Assembly: GCF_014203235.1 (NCBI RefSeq)
Contig: NZ_JACHIN010000010.1
Span: forward strand, 186,001-250,000
Reading direction: 5' to 3'
DNA: 64,000 nucleotides
Source of the DNA: Nonomuraea endophytica
GTDB taxonomy: Bacteria; Actinomycetota; Actinomycetes; Streptosporangiales; Streptosporangiaceae
Part shown: one piece after another, positions 49,114 to 56,916 of the stretch
Layout: each line of letters begins with the position of its first letter
Numbering within the stretch: position 1 is the first letter of the stretch
The notes under the pieces: generated by a model
Databases searched by the model: none
Seen by the model: only the letters and a program-made list of their open reading frames with translations
What the model was told of the DNA's origin: nothing
Program-made: the position numbers and the translations under genes

Positions 49114-49628
49114 ATCGCCGTCCCAGCTACGCCGACCGGCAGCTCAACGCGAAGCCCCGCGGCGCGCACAACAAATGCGTGGACAGCGAAGACCACGCGT
49201 GGAAGCCGCTGTCGTTCGTGTTCGAGTGCCAGCTGCTCGACGCGCATGGCCGGGTCCGGATCCGCCAGCCGAACACGACGGCCGCCCGGGTGTACTGCAT
49301 CTGCCTGGGCTGCCGGTCGTGGACGTACGTCGAGACGGACTGGGTCGGCTACTACCTCGGTGGGCCCGAGCACGTCGATCCGACGCTCGACAACCCCGAC
49401 GAGGTGTTCGCGGACGACGTAGCCCAGCCGGAGCAGCCGCTATGCGAGTGGTTCGTGTGGGTCGGCCAGCCGTACAACGCGTGCGACCGGTGCGGCGAAC
49501 CGGCCTGGGAGCACCGCGGCCAAGAGACCCACATGAACGGCGGCCCGCCCGAGGCCGATGAGTCAGTCCGTCGCCTCTGGGCGCCAGGCATGGCAGACCA
49601 CATCCGAAAGAAATGGGAGAGCACCTGA
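49110..49628 (+). CDS. Zinc-ribbon phage protein
   Basis: 172 residues from GTG 49110. Cys pairs CICLGC and CDRCGEPAWEH form probable zinc sites; Trp-rich. Stop overlaps the DEDDh gene (TGATG). Confidence 0.63.
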   Translation: MNRRPSYADRQLNAKPRGAHNKCVDSEDHAWKPLSFVFECQLLDAHGRVRIRQPNTTAARVYCICLGCRSWTYVETDWVGYYLGGPEHVDPTLDNPDEVFADDVAQPEQPLCEWFVWVGQPYNACDRCGEPAWEHRGQETHMNGGPPEADESVRRLWAPGMADHIRKKWEST

Positions 49629-50218
49629 TGCGCATTTACTACGGCACCGAGTTTCTCGACACGGGAACCACGATCGAGCTGATCTCGATAGGAATCGTCG
49701 TCGACGACGGCCGCGAGTACTACGCCGTCAACTTCGATGCGCCGTGGCAGAAGGTCGCGCAGCACGACTGGCTGATGGAGAACGTCGTCCCGCATCTTCC
49801 GCTGGTCGACGGGATCCGGAGGGGCCCGTTCGGTGGGCAGCCGCAGTTTCAGATCGACCCGACGAACGTGGCCGTGAAGCCGCAGTGGGTGATCGCCAAC
49901 GAGGTGCGCGAGTTCATCTTGTCGACGCTGGAGCCGGAGCTGTGGGCCTACTACGCGGCGTACGACCACGTCGTTCTCGCGCAGCTGTGGGGGCCGATGG
50001 TGAATCTGCCGACTGGTGTCCCGATGTTCACGTGTGACCTGAAGCAGGAGCATGTCCGGTTGGGCCGACCGCCGTTGCCGTCCCGGGATGGGGATGAGCA
50101 CCACGCTCTGGCCGACGCCCGCCATAACCGGACGATGGGCACGCTGCTGGAGGGCATCGCTCGGCCGGTCGAGCTACTCGAACTCGTCGAGTTTGACCCC
50201 GAGGAGGCTGACGCGTGA
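49628..50218 (+). CDS. Rv2179c-like DEDDh exoribonuclease-fold protein with altered motif I
   Basis: 196 residues. Follows the actinobacterial Rv2179c pattern: MRIYYGTEFLDTGTTIELIS, motif II AYDHVVLAQLWG and motif III HHALADARHN (H-x4-D). Motif I reads G-T-E instead of D-T-E, one base change (GGC for GAC), so the first metal-binding Asp is missing. Activity may be impaired. Second DnaQ-fold protein of this prophage with a broken first motif. Confidence 0.78.
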   Translation: MRIYYGTEFLDTGTTIELISIGIVVDDGREYYAVNFDAPWQKVAQHDWLMENVVPHLPLVDGIRRGPFGGQPQFQIDPTNVAVKPQWVIANEVREFILSTLEPELWAYYAAYDHVVLAQLWGPMVNLPTGVPMFTCDLKQEHVRLGRPPLPSRDGDEHHALADARHNRTMGTLLEGIARPVELLELVEFDPEEADA

Positions 50219-50439
50219 AGACCTGGAAGCGCTGGCAGGTCATGGCAGAGATGAGGCTCGGGGGCCGTTTCACTGAGCCGAGCGTTGACCGGTATCTGCG
50301 GCCTCGCCGGTTCTGGACGCGGGCCGGTGCCGAGCGTGACGCGCGACGCCGTCGCGCCCAGGCGGAGCTGGAGCGGAAGCCGCACGTCGCCTACACCGTG
50401 GTGGAGGCGCCCTCAGGGAGCGGGGACAACAAGCGATGA
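50215..50439 (+). CDS. Small basic phage protein
   Basis: 74 residues from GTG 50215, very Arg-rich (RRFWTRAGAERDARRRRAQ). GTGA/ATGA overlaps on both sides. Possibly nucleic-acid binding. Confidence 0.6.
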   Translation: MKTWKRWQVMAEMRLGGRFTEPSVDRYLRPRRFWTRAGAERDARRRRAQAELERKPHVAYTVVEAPSGSGDNKR

Positions 50440-50699
50440 TCACGCGATGGATTCTGGCGTTCGACCGGCTCGGCATGGTCAATGTGCTGCTGGCCGGTCT
50501 CGCCTTCGCCGCTCTTGCGGACGGCCTGATGGACGTTGTGCAGCTGGACGTCGGTGACGTGGTGAACAAGCTGATGGTCGCCGCGCTGGCGTTCTCGCTG
50601 CTCGGGACACGTCTCGATCGGGATGCGGCGCTCGCTGCGCGCGAGAAGGGTCCCGCGTTGGAGGACGGCCGCGGCCAGCACGGCGAGGTGGCCCGGTGA
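50436..50699 (+). CDS. Small membrane protein
   Basis: 87 residues. Two hydrophobic helices (about 14-36 and 46-58) and a charged C-terminus. Resembles the short membrane proteins of actinophages; role unknown. Confidence 0.62.
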   Translation: MITRWILAFDRLGMVNVLLAGLAFAALADGLMDVVQLDVGDVVNKLMVAALAFSLLGTRLDRDAALAAREKGPALEDGRGQHGEVAR

Positions 50700-51100
50700 G
50701 CGACGAGCGGAAAGCCCCGGCGGCGGCACGGTTCCGGGTGCTCGTCACGGGGTCGCGGACGTGGCGTCAAGGTGACCTCATTGATCGCGCGTTGTCGGCG
50801 TTGCGGGTTGAGCACGGGTCGCTCGTCGTCGTGCACGGCGCTTGCCCAAGCGGCGCGGACGGCTACGCGTCGGCCTGGGTGATGCGGATGGCAGCGATCG
50901 GGCGGGACGTTGTCGAGGAGTACTACCCGGCGAACTGGGCGAAGTTCGGCGACGCGGCGGGCCCGATCCGCAACCGGGCGATGGTCGATCTGGGCGCGGA
51001 CCTCGTGCTCGCGTTCATCCGCGACGGGTCGCCGGGGGCGACTCAGTGCGCGCGCTACGCCGAGAGCAGGGGCTTGCTGGTGCGGCGGGTGCTTGCGTGA
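50696..51100 (+). CDS. SLOG-domain protein (DUF2493/YspA-like)
   Basis: 134 residues from GTG 50696. RVLVTGSRTW, VVHGACPSGAD and GPIRNRAMVD are the hallmark motifs of the SLOG Rossmann-like nucleotide-binding fold, DUF2493 branch. Members bind nucleotides or their derivatives and are frequent in phages; exact ligand unknown. Confidence 0.85.
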   Translation: MSDERKAPAAARFRVLVTGSRTWRQGDLIDRALSALRVEHGSLVVVHGACPSGADGYASAWVMRMAAIGRDVVEEYYPANWAKFGDAAGPIRNRAMVDLGADLVLAFIRDGSPGATQCARYAESRGLLVRRVLA

Positions 51101-51169
51101 CGGTATGCATGATCAGTAAAGAGAGACCTTCCCTCAAGGCCCTCGGCACGTTGAGGGGGAGGGGAGCGG

Positions 51170-51589
51170 GTGAGCGCTCGACTGATGGGCGAGGTCGCCG
51201 GCTGGCTCGGTACGGCTGCCGCCGAAGGGCTGACCGCGGCCGAGCGGCTGGTGCTGCTGATCGTCGCCGAGCGGGCGAACGAGCACAGCAGGCGCATGTG
51301 GACGCACCGTGGCGACCGGCGCGACGACGGGACGCGGATCACGCTGACCGAGCTGATCGCGGACCGGGCCGGGCTGACGCCGCGCGGCCTGAACGACGCG
51401 TTGCAGCGGCTCGCCCGGCGGGGCCTGGAGGTGCGGGTGCAGATCGCGACGGACACGCGTGGCCGACCGGTGTTCGCGCGGAAGGGTCACGCGGTCGACT
51501 ACGAGCTTCCGTTCCTGCCCGCGTCAGTCGAGCTACCCCCGCGACCTGTGGATAGCGGGTCGTCAGGACCCCCGGAACGCGACCGGTAG
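51170..51589 (+). CDS. Winged-helix protein, candidate replication initiator or iteron-binding protein
   Basis: 139 residues from GTG 51170 with GGGGAG just upstream. Winged-helix pattern: LTAAERLVLLIVAERAN, then ITLTELIADRAGLTPRGLNDALQRLARRGLEVRV. Its last codon lies on the first base of three palindromic iterons, an arrangement common for initiator proteins and their origins, or autoregulators and their operators. Confidence 0.7.
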   Translation: MSARLMGEVAGWLGTAAAEGLTAAERLVLLIVAERANEHSRRMWTHRGDRRDDGTRITLTELIADRAGLTPRGLNDALQRLARRGLEVRVQIATDTRGRPVFARKGHAVDYELPFLPASVELPPRPVDSGSSGPPERDR

Positions 51590-51674
51590 GTCACGCCACA
51601 GCGTGACCTAAGGGCCCGATAGGTCACGCCACAACGTGACCAAAGACGCTCTTAGGTCACGCCACAGCGTGACC
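51589..51674. repeat. Three 20-bp palindromic iterons at exact 33-bp spacing (candidate origin)
   Basis: GGTCACGCCACAGCGTGACC at 51589-51608 and 51655-51674, with one variant (centre A for G) at 51622-51641. Each has 7-bp arms GGTCACG/CGTGACC. The starts are 33 bp apart both times, about three helical turns, so the sites face the same side. A TA-richer tract follows to about 51,719, where DNA could melt. Confidence 0.85.
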
Positions 51675-51815
51675 CCATCCCTATAAGACCTATCCCTCTA
51701 ACACCTTCTATCCCTAACGCGGGCCGGGGTCTCACAACCTGAGGTGGAAGGGGACAAGATCACACCCGGCGATATGTGGACAACCCGCAAGCAGAATCGC
51801 CAGCAAGGAACGCCC
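51675..51815. other. AT-richer tract and dispersed repeat after the iterons
   Basis: 51,675-51,720 is CTATAAGACCTATCCC-like, one of the least GC-rich stretches of the region and a candidate unwinding element. 51782-51800 holds AACCCGCAAGCAGAATCGC, a copy of the dispersed repeat, followed by AAGGAA and the next start. Confidence 0.5.
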
Positions 51816-52103
51816 ATGACCGACCCCGAGAGCCTCGACCGTCAAACCCGGGTCGCCGTCGCCGCACTCGCCCACCGCATCCGCGAACGCGACCACCAAG
51901 ACGACCCCACCGACGCCGACATCTTCGCCCTCGAATACCTGCACGCACTCCGCGGCCAAGGCTGGCGACCCACCAACGCCCGCCGGCCAGAACCCTGGAC
52001 CACCGACCACCGGCCACCCGGCACCGAAACCGCACGCCGCGGCGCCGAACTCGCCCGCGACCTCCTCCGCCGACCCACCAACGACCACCAGGAGCAGGAA
52101 TGA
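51816..52103 (+). CDS. Hypothetical phage protein
   Basis: 95 residues, ATG with AAGGAA 6 nt upstream and the dispersed repeat directly before. Helical N-terminal half, Arg/Pro-rich C-terminus. ATGA overlap with the next gene. Not recognised. Confidence 0.62.
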   Translation: MTDPESLDRQTRVAVAALAHRIRERDHQDDPTDADIFALEYLHALRGQGWRPTNARRPEPWTTDHRPPGTETARRGAELARDLLRRPTNDHQEQE

Positions 52104-52495
52104 CCACACCCACCCGCACCGACTGGCGCGGCAACCCCTACACGACCGGCACCACCGTGCTCTACGCGCGCAGAATCAGCACCAGCTGCGAAATCGCCGA
52201 AGGCGTCGTCATCGACATCTACGACGCCGTCCGCGATGCCCGCACGAACCGGTGGGCCCGCGCCGACCCCGACAACCCCAACCACCAGACGATCACCGGC
52301 CGCGACCGCGAAACCCGCGTCATCGTCCAACCCACCGGACGCGAGAGCAAGAACTGGCGGCTGAACACCCGCCAAGCCCGTAACGAGAACTGGATCGGCG
52401 TCTATGACGAGCACGGCTCCCCGATCTTCGAGCCGGTCGAGCATGGGCCCGTCGCCCTCACCGCTCTGGCGAACATCACCGTGATCACCCCGTGA
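52100..52495 (+). CDS. Hypothetical phage protein
   Basis: 131 residues. Starts TTPTRTDWRGNPYTTGTTVLY, beta-rich, probably a small barrel (GTTVLYARR, GVVIDIYD). No known motif. Confidence 0.62.
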   Translation: MTTPTRTDWRGNPYTTGTTVLYARRISTSCEIAEGVVIDIYDAVRDARTNRWARADPDNPNHQTITGRDRETRVIVQPTGRESKNWRLNTRQARNENWIGVYDEHGSPIFEPVEHGPVALTALANITVITP

Positions 52496-52676
52496 GCCGC
52501 ATCACCGTGCCCAGCGTCGCCATCGCCCGGCGCTGACCAGCACAAACAAACACGCCCCCAGCTTCACACCTCGTCGCTGCTGGGGTTGACCTTCTACGAA
52601 TCATTCGCGCAATGCGCGCAAAGCTTGACACGAGACGCACGCTAGACGGTCCCAGAATCGACGCTGGGACACAAAC

Positions 52677-52713
52677 AAGGGTCGGTTGGTATCTCTGGAT
52701 ACCCCCGACCCTT
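52677..52713. terminator. Nested hairpin in gene-free stretch
   Basis: Outer arms AAGGGTCGG (52677-52685) and CCGACCCTT (52705-52713) and inner arms GGTATC (52688-52693) and GATACC (52698-52703), TCTG loop. It lies in 52,496-52,762, where no gene is seen; a CGCGCA-A-TGCGCG palindrome is at 52606-52618. Could terminate both strands or be part of a small RNA. Confidence 0.5.
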
Positions 52714-52762
52714 TCGTATGCTCAGGGACGACTACAGTGCTTTGACCCTGGTCGGACCAAGA

Positions 52763-52981
52763 TCAAGACGTCCCCTGAATCCGCTGAATCCGCCGACGAG
52801 TCGTCTCCGACCACTCCCCATACGCAGCCAACGCCACATCCCGCGCCTGAATCCCCAACTCCCCACGGCACTGAAGCACCAACTCCCGCTGCCGGCGCTC
52901 AAACCTCGCCAGCTCGGCCGACACATGCTTCAACTCCGCCAGCGCCACCCGCTGCTCATCAGACAACTCCCGCTCAGCCAC
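52763..52981 (-). CDS. Small coiled-coil protein on the minus strand
   Basis: 72 residues from GTG 52981. Highly helical (LSDEQRVALAELKHVSAELA, RFERRQRELVLQCRGEL) with one Cys; composition is much more protein-like than the opposite strand. A TTGACG element upstream could be its promoter. A lone minus-strand gene here may be lysogen-expressed. Confidence 0.5.
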   Translation of the reverse strand: MAERELSDEQRVALAELKHVSAELARFERRQRELVLQCRGELGIQARDVALAAYGEWSETTRRRIQRIQGTS

Positions 52982-53199
52982 CCCGCAAGCGTAGACACAA
53001 AATGTCCCACGCGGAAGAGGCGTCAACCAGGGGTGCCACCCCAAGCCCCGCACCAAGAGTCAACCTACATTGACGCACGGCGACGGAAAAGCCTGCCAGA
53101 CAAGGGAATGCCGCCCTACAAAGTCAGCTAGCCGCCCAGGTTCGTTGTGATCAATTCGTTCCTTATTTGAGATCACTTCGTGCTTCATTGCCTGTGTAG

Positions 53200-53224
53200 A
53201 TCACGACACAATTTGTGTCGTGAT
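53200..53224. promoter_or_regulatory. 25-bp palindrome over the collagen-like gene start
   Basis: ATCACGACACAA (53200-53211), T, TTGTGTCGTGAT (53213-53224): perfect 12-bp arms, including the ATG at 53223. Further GATCA half-sites lie at 53149-53153 and 53171-53175. A strong operator, or a hairpin hiding the start codon. Confidence 0.65.
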
Positions 53225-53969
53225 GACATTCACCAACGCCCGGCGGGCACTCGCGGCACTGGCCGCGACACTCGCACTCACGGGCACACCACTCGCCGCT
53301 CTCGCAGCGGCACAGGATGACCCGCCCGGCGGCACGCCGGGACCGGAGGTCACCGTGACCACCACGGTCACGGTGTTCGTTCCGGTCACGGGTCCGCCCG
53401 GACCCAAGGGCGACACCGGCCCCCAGGGCCCGGCGGGATCTCCCGGACCCCAGGGTCCGGCGGGTTCCCCTGGTCCGGTCGGCGCGTCCGGCAGGCCCGG
53501 CGAACCCGGCAAGGCGGGGGCGGACGGCAAGCCCGGTGCCCAAGGGCCAAAGGGCGACACCGGCCCGTCCGGCAAGCCCGGCGCGGACGGGAAGCCCGGA
53601 CCTACCGGTCCGCCCGGAAGCACCGGCCCGCAAGGGCAGGCGGGGCCGCGCGGCATCGCCGGTCCGAAGGGTGACCCCGGACTCACAGGTCCGCCCGGTT
53701 CGCCCGGACCATTCAGCGTTGCTGGAAAGCCGCAAGCGGAACCGCAAGTGGCTTCCACTAGCAGGGACAAACCCCTCGCGGGTGCCGGACTCGCCAGCGC
53801 TGACAAGGGCATCCCGCCCACGGTCGGCCTGACGGTCGGTGCCGTCCTGCTGGCTCTCGCAATCGGAGTCGGACTCACGATCCGAACCCGCAAGCGGAAG
53901 CGCAAGCCGGTAAGCGCCTCCAAGCCCGCCACGTCCACGGACACGGGCGACGAGACGCAAGTCCTGTAA
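53223..53969 (+). CDS. Surface-anchored collagen-like protein
   Basis: 248 residues. Signal peptide (about 1-29), short stalk, then about 33 near-perfect Gly-X-Y triplets (about 58-160; many GPKGDTGP, GKPGADG), a Thr/Ser linker, a C-terminal transmembrane helix (about 199-220) and the basic stop-transfer tail RTRKRKRKP. It is therefore a cell-surface protein rather than a virion tail fibre. Expressed from a prophage it may change the lysogen's surface. Confidence 0.85.
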   Translation: MTFTNARRALAALAATLALTGTPLAALAAAQDDPPGGTPGPEVTVTTTVTVFVPVTGPPGPKGDTGPQGPAGSPGPQGPAGSPGPVGASGRPGEPGKAGADGKPGAQGPKGDTGPSGKPGADGKPGPTGPPGSTGPQGQAGPRGIAGPKGDPGLTGPPGSPGPFSVAGKPQAEPQVASTSRDKPLAGAGLASADKGIPPTVGLTVGAVLLALAIGVGLTIRTRKRKRKPVSASKPATSTDTGDETQVL

Positions 53970-54029
53970 CAACCCCCGGCGCTCCCGTACAGGGCGGGAG
54001 TGCCACCTCAGCCCGAAAGGCGAGAGATC

Positions 54030-54476
54030 ATGACCAGCTTCACCCCAAGCGAGATCCTTACCGGCATCGGCGACGCGCTTGCCGCGTTCGACAAGCTCAA
54101 CCGCTTCACCCGGTACGTTCCCCTGGTTCCCGCTGTCTGGGCCTACTACTTCACCATTGGCGAGCTCACGGGCGACGCGATGCCCGTTGACGGGCTGGTC
54201 AAGGCGGGCGACGACGACGACGCCGCGCACGTCTTCACCGACGCCAAGGGCGGCAAGTGGATCAAGCGCTCTGCGCGCGGTCTGGCCAAGCTGGGCGGAG
54301 ACGCCGCCTACCTCACGGCCATGCCCCCGGCGCAGTTCCGCGCCGTGATCGACAAGATCCGCGCCGACGCTGCGGAAGCCGAAAGCCAGCGCATCAGGGA
54401 CGAGCTGGAGGCCGCCAAGGCGGAGCTGGCCGCGCTCAAGAGCGCCAAGCCCGCCGCCAAGCCCGCCGCGAAGTAG
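54030..54476 (+). CDS. Hypothetical phage protein with Ala/Lys coiled-coil tail
   Basis: 148 residues, preceded by CCTCAGCCCGAA (54006-54017). Tyr/Trp-rich N-terminal part (YVPLVPAVWAYYFTIGEL), C-terminal coiled coil ending in Ala-Lys-Pro repeats. Not recognised. Confidence 0.65.
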   Translation: MTSFTPSEILTGIGDALAAFDKLNRFTRYVPLVPAVWAYYFTIGELTGDAMPVDGLVKAGDDDDAAHVFTDAKGGKWIKRSARGLAKLGGDAAYLTAMPPAQFRAVIDKIRADAAEAESQRIRDELEAAKAELAALKSAKPAAKPAAK

Positions 54477-54537
54477 CACAACCGGCGCGCGGTTCGGGGA
54501 CCGCGCGCCACCCCTCACGACCTAGCCAGTCAGCCAA

Positions 54538-54548
54538 CCTCACCCGAA
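54538..54548 (+). repeat. CCTCACCCGAA start-associated motif
   Basis: Exact copy 12 nt before the ATG at 54561, followed by CGGAG. One of five exact copies in the prophage. Confidence 0.7.
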
Positions 54549-54560
54549 CGGAGCAACACC

Positions 54561-55094
54561 ATGCGAATCCTGGTCAACGTCAAGACGCCACTACTCCGCA
54601 AGGCGGAGCGTTACGGCATCTCAGTTCACCGCGTCATGCACGACGCGTTGGCCGCCGCCGTGGCCAAGGCGGAAGCCGTCGCGCCCGTCAAGGTGTCCGA
54701 CCGCATCGCCGTCGCGAACCTATGCGTTGCGACGGCAGCGGAAGACTGGGCAGACATCCTGCACATGGCGGGAGTGGTCGCGCCGGTCCTCACCATGGAA
54801 GAGCGGAACGGCGTGCGTCACGTGGTCGCCGACGACGGTTGGCTTGTGCAGGTCTGCACGTGGCTGACCAAGAAGCCCGCAGAGGTGCGTATCGTCACGA
54901 ACACGGCTGTCACCATCTGGCGTGAGCTGGCCGACGCGACTGGCCTTGCCGCCAAGTCCTACTCTCGCCGCACGCCGAAGCACCTGGAGAGCGCTTACGC
55001 CGACGCCGTTGCCACGCTGGCTGACGACATGGCCAAGACCAAGGCAGCTCTCGCGACGCACGTTGGCGACGTCGCGCCGCGCCGCCGCGCGTAG
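54561..55094 (+). CDS. Hypothetical phage protein
   Basis: 177 residues, helical. A short RHH-like beginning (ILVNVKTPLLRKAERYGISV) suggests possible DNA contact; the remainder is unrecognised. Followed by a terminator. Confidence 0.65.
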   Translation: MRILVNVKTPLLRKAERYGISVHRVMHDALAAAVAKAEAVAPVKVSDRIAVANLCVATAAEDWADILHMAGVVAPVLTMEERNGVRHVVADDGWLVQVCTWLTKKPAEVRIVTNTAVTIWRELADATGLAAKSYSRRTPKHLESAYADAVATLADDMAKTKAALATHVGDVAPRRRA

Positions 55095-55102
55095 TCCGCG
55101 CG

Positions 55103-55137
55103 AAGCCGCCGCAGGCGATCACCGCTTGCGGCGGCTT
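55103..55137 (+). terminator. Terminator after 54561 gene
   Basis: AAGCCGCCGCA (55103-55113) pairs with TGCGGCGGCTT (55127-55137), 13-nt loop, then TCG. Starts 9 bp after the stop. Confidence 0.65.
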
Positions 55138-55216
55138 TCGCATGTCTGGGGGTACCCCCCAGGAGCCGGCCGCTGGTCGCGCTGCTGTTGGCGTCGCACC
55201 TCGCCGGGGTTGCCGC

Positions 55217-55465
55217 ATGATGGTTGGTGTGTGGGTGGATCTTGATGGTGCTGCGTTGCGTGTTGGTGTGTCTCGTTCGACGGTGAATCGGTGGGTGGCG
55301 TCGGGTGCGCTTGGGTGTTGGGTGGTTGATGGGGTGTCGGGGGTGCCTCGGTTGCGTCGTCCGGGGGAGGGGGGTGGGGTAGTCAGCGTGTCGGAGTTGC
55401 TGAGGGTTGAGCGGGAACGGAGGAGGGCGCGGGGGCGGCCGGGGGCGCGACTTGATCGCCGATGA
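55217..55465 (+). CDS. Small HTH protein (excisionase-like)
   Basis: 82 residues. VDLDGAALRVGVSRSTVNRW then VASGALGCWVVDGVSGVPRL is a MerR/excisionase-type HTH. Codon use (many T-ending codons) differs clearly from neighbours, a sign of separate origin. The nearest recombinase is the tyrosine recombinase 2.3 kb downstream, which it might assist. The 3' end overlaps the convergent gene. Confidence 0.6.
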   Translation: MMVGVWVDLDGAALRVGVSRSTVNRWVASGALGCWVVDGVSGVPRLRRPGEGGGVVSVSELLRVERERRRARGRPGARLDRR

Positions 55466-56042
55466 GGTTGGAGGCGATGTTGAGGGGGATGGCCAGAAGT
55501 AGTCCGACCAGGAAGAACGCCCATTCGCGGAGGCGTTGGCGTTTCCTGTCGGATTTGGTGTCGCCGAGGATGAGGGCTTGGACGGCTTCGGCTTCCTCGC
55601 GGTCCATGTTGATCAGCGTGCGTTGGCGCTCGGCTTCTTCGGTGAGTTTCTGATGTGCTGCTTGTTGGGTGGCGATCTCCTGGCGTAGCTCATCGGCTAG
55701 GACGCCGGCTTCGGCGAAGGCGGTGTTGGCTTGGCTGAAGGCGTCGTTTACGGCGTTGATGCGCTGCTGTAGCCGCTCGCTTGGATCTACTTCTATCTTC
55801 GGTCTGGGGAGCCTGGCTCGTCTGGTGACATAGAGGAGTCCCGCCGTGGTGAGCGTTCCGACGGCGCCGGCGGCAATTGCAACCCAAGGTGGGATTGTGG
55901 TGAGGATGTCGTCGCCGATGAGTTGGACGGCGACGCCGACCGAGGCGGCAACGAGGCTGGCAATGGCAGCGAGCGTGCCCGCTGTTTGGTGTGAAGGCGC
56001 AGGCGGTTCGGGCCTGGGTGGGGGGGTGTTCTGGTCGGACAT
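55383..56042 (-). CDS. Membrane protein with central coiled coil
   Basis: 219 residues from ATG 56042 (GGAG upstream). Three hydrophobic helices (about 22-45, 52-72, 177-195) around a long coiled coil (about 85-165: INAVNDAFSQANTAFAEAGV). Pro-rich ends. Lower GC than neighbours. Could be superinfection exclusion or another lysogen function; no family recognised. Confidence 0.62.
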   Translation of the reverse strand: MSDQNTPPPRPEPPAPSHQTAGTLAAIASLVAASVGVAVQLIGDDILTTIPPWVAIAAGAVGTLTTAGLLYVTRRARLPRPKIEVDPSERLQQRINAVNDAFSQANTAFAEAGVLADELRQEIATQQAAHQKLTEEAERQRTLINMDREEAEAVQALILGDTKSDRKRQRLREWAFFLVGLLLAIPLNIASNLIGDQVAPPAAPAPSSVPAQPSATPTR

Positions 56043-56118
56043 GCTCCATTGGCTACCTGGCGGCCGGGTGTGTGCGCAATGAAGTGATGAAATTGAGAGC
56101 TCTGAGCAACGCTCGACC

Positions 56119-56150
56119 CATGTTCGCAATTTTCGCGAAATGCTAGTAAG
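56119..56150. promoter_or_regulatory. Second operator-like site related to the switch operator
   Basis: TTCGC-AATTTTC-GCGAA (56120-56136 region) followed by ATGCTAGTA. Shares ATTTTCGCGAA and TGCTAGTA with the switch region at 38,510-38,580. Lies between the minus-strand membrane protein and the plus-strand gene at 56236, so the same repressor may act here. Confidence 0.5.
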
Positions 56151-56214
56151 TCACGATAGGGTTCCCTTATCATGGGTTAGAAACCTTGATCATCTCGCTA
56201 GCCACGGGATGTTC

Positions 56215-56225
56215 CCTCACCCGAA
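56215..56225 (+). repeat. CCTCACCCGAA start-associated motif
   Basis: Exact copy 10 nt before the ATG at 56236; AAGAGG follows. A variant (TCTCACCCGAA, 56521-56531) precedes the next gene in the same way. Confidence 0.7.
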
Positions 56226-56235
56226 AGAGGCAACA

Positions 56236-56463
56236 ATGAGCAACACGCACCAGCGCCTGAACGTCACGGAACTCCGTCCGGGGATGCGAATCCTAGACCG
56301 CGACATCATCGCCACGTCGATCCGGCACTGTCCCTGCGCCCTGCCCGATCCCGACCTTGTCACCGAGGTCCGCTCGGCACGCAAGTACGCGCGCATCGCC
56401 TTCGGCAACTGCGCGCTCGTGAAGGTCCCCCTCGACCGGTTCGTCTCGGTCACGTCCGCCTAA
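56236..56463 (+). CDS. Hypothetical phage protein
   Basis: 75 residues. C-x-C (HCPCALPDPD) and a later Cys; beta-rich, resembles small single-domain regulators. Not recognised. Confidence 0.62.
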   Translation: MSNTHQRLNVTELRPGMRILDRDIIATSIRHCPCALPDPDLVTEVRSARKYARIAFGNCALVKVPLDRFVSVTSA

Positions 56464-56544
56464 CCCCGTCAGCCCCGTCGGGTCGCGGGCACTAGCCATG
56501 CCCGCGACTCATCTCCCACCTCTCACCCGAATCTGGAGCCATTG

Positions 56545-56916
56545 ATGAGCGACGCTCGCTTCCTGCCGTTCAACTCGCTGTACGTTCGTCCGAACCCGGA
56601 CCACGTGGGCGTGCTGGAGATCCTCGACATAACCCTCTACCCGGACACCCTCTGGGGCTTCCACTTCTACGGCCCGGCCTCCCCGGGCAACTTCTACGAC
56701 GACGGTCCGGTGTACGAGACGCTCGTCGAGGCGGACCACGTGTGGCAGGGCGACATGGAGCTAGGCACGGAAGACGACCTCCGAGCGTTTGCCGCGATCC
56801 TGCACGAGAGCCTCACCGGGGGAGGCGACGAGTTCTACGGGAGCGGCTGGACTCGTCTCCACTACCGGCCGCTCCCGAGCGCCGGCGTCGAACTGGCCGC
56901 CCAGGGCACGGCGTGA
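56545..56916 (+). CDS. Hypothetical phage protein
   Basis: 123 residues, aromatic-rich, acidic, no Cys cluster. GTGA overlap with the next gene. Not recognised. Confidence 0.62.
   Translation: MSDARFLPFNSLYVRPNPDHVGVLEILDITLYPDTLWGFHFYGPASPGNFYDDGPVYETLVEADHVWQGDMELGTEDDLRAFAAILHESLTGGGDEFYGSGWTRLHYRPLPSAGVELAAQGTA

Noticed and set aside
51589..51674. CRISPR-like array
   Set aside because: Only three units, each palindromic, with 13-bp spacers and no cas gene nearby. Iterons or operators fit better.
52718..53131. Plus-strand frame opposite the small coiled-coil gene
   Set aside because: Pro/Arg/Leu-rich shadow composition with no domain; the minus-strand frame is far more protein-like.
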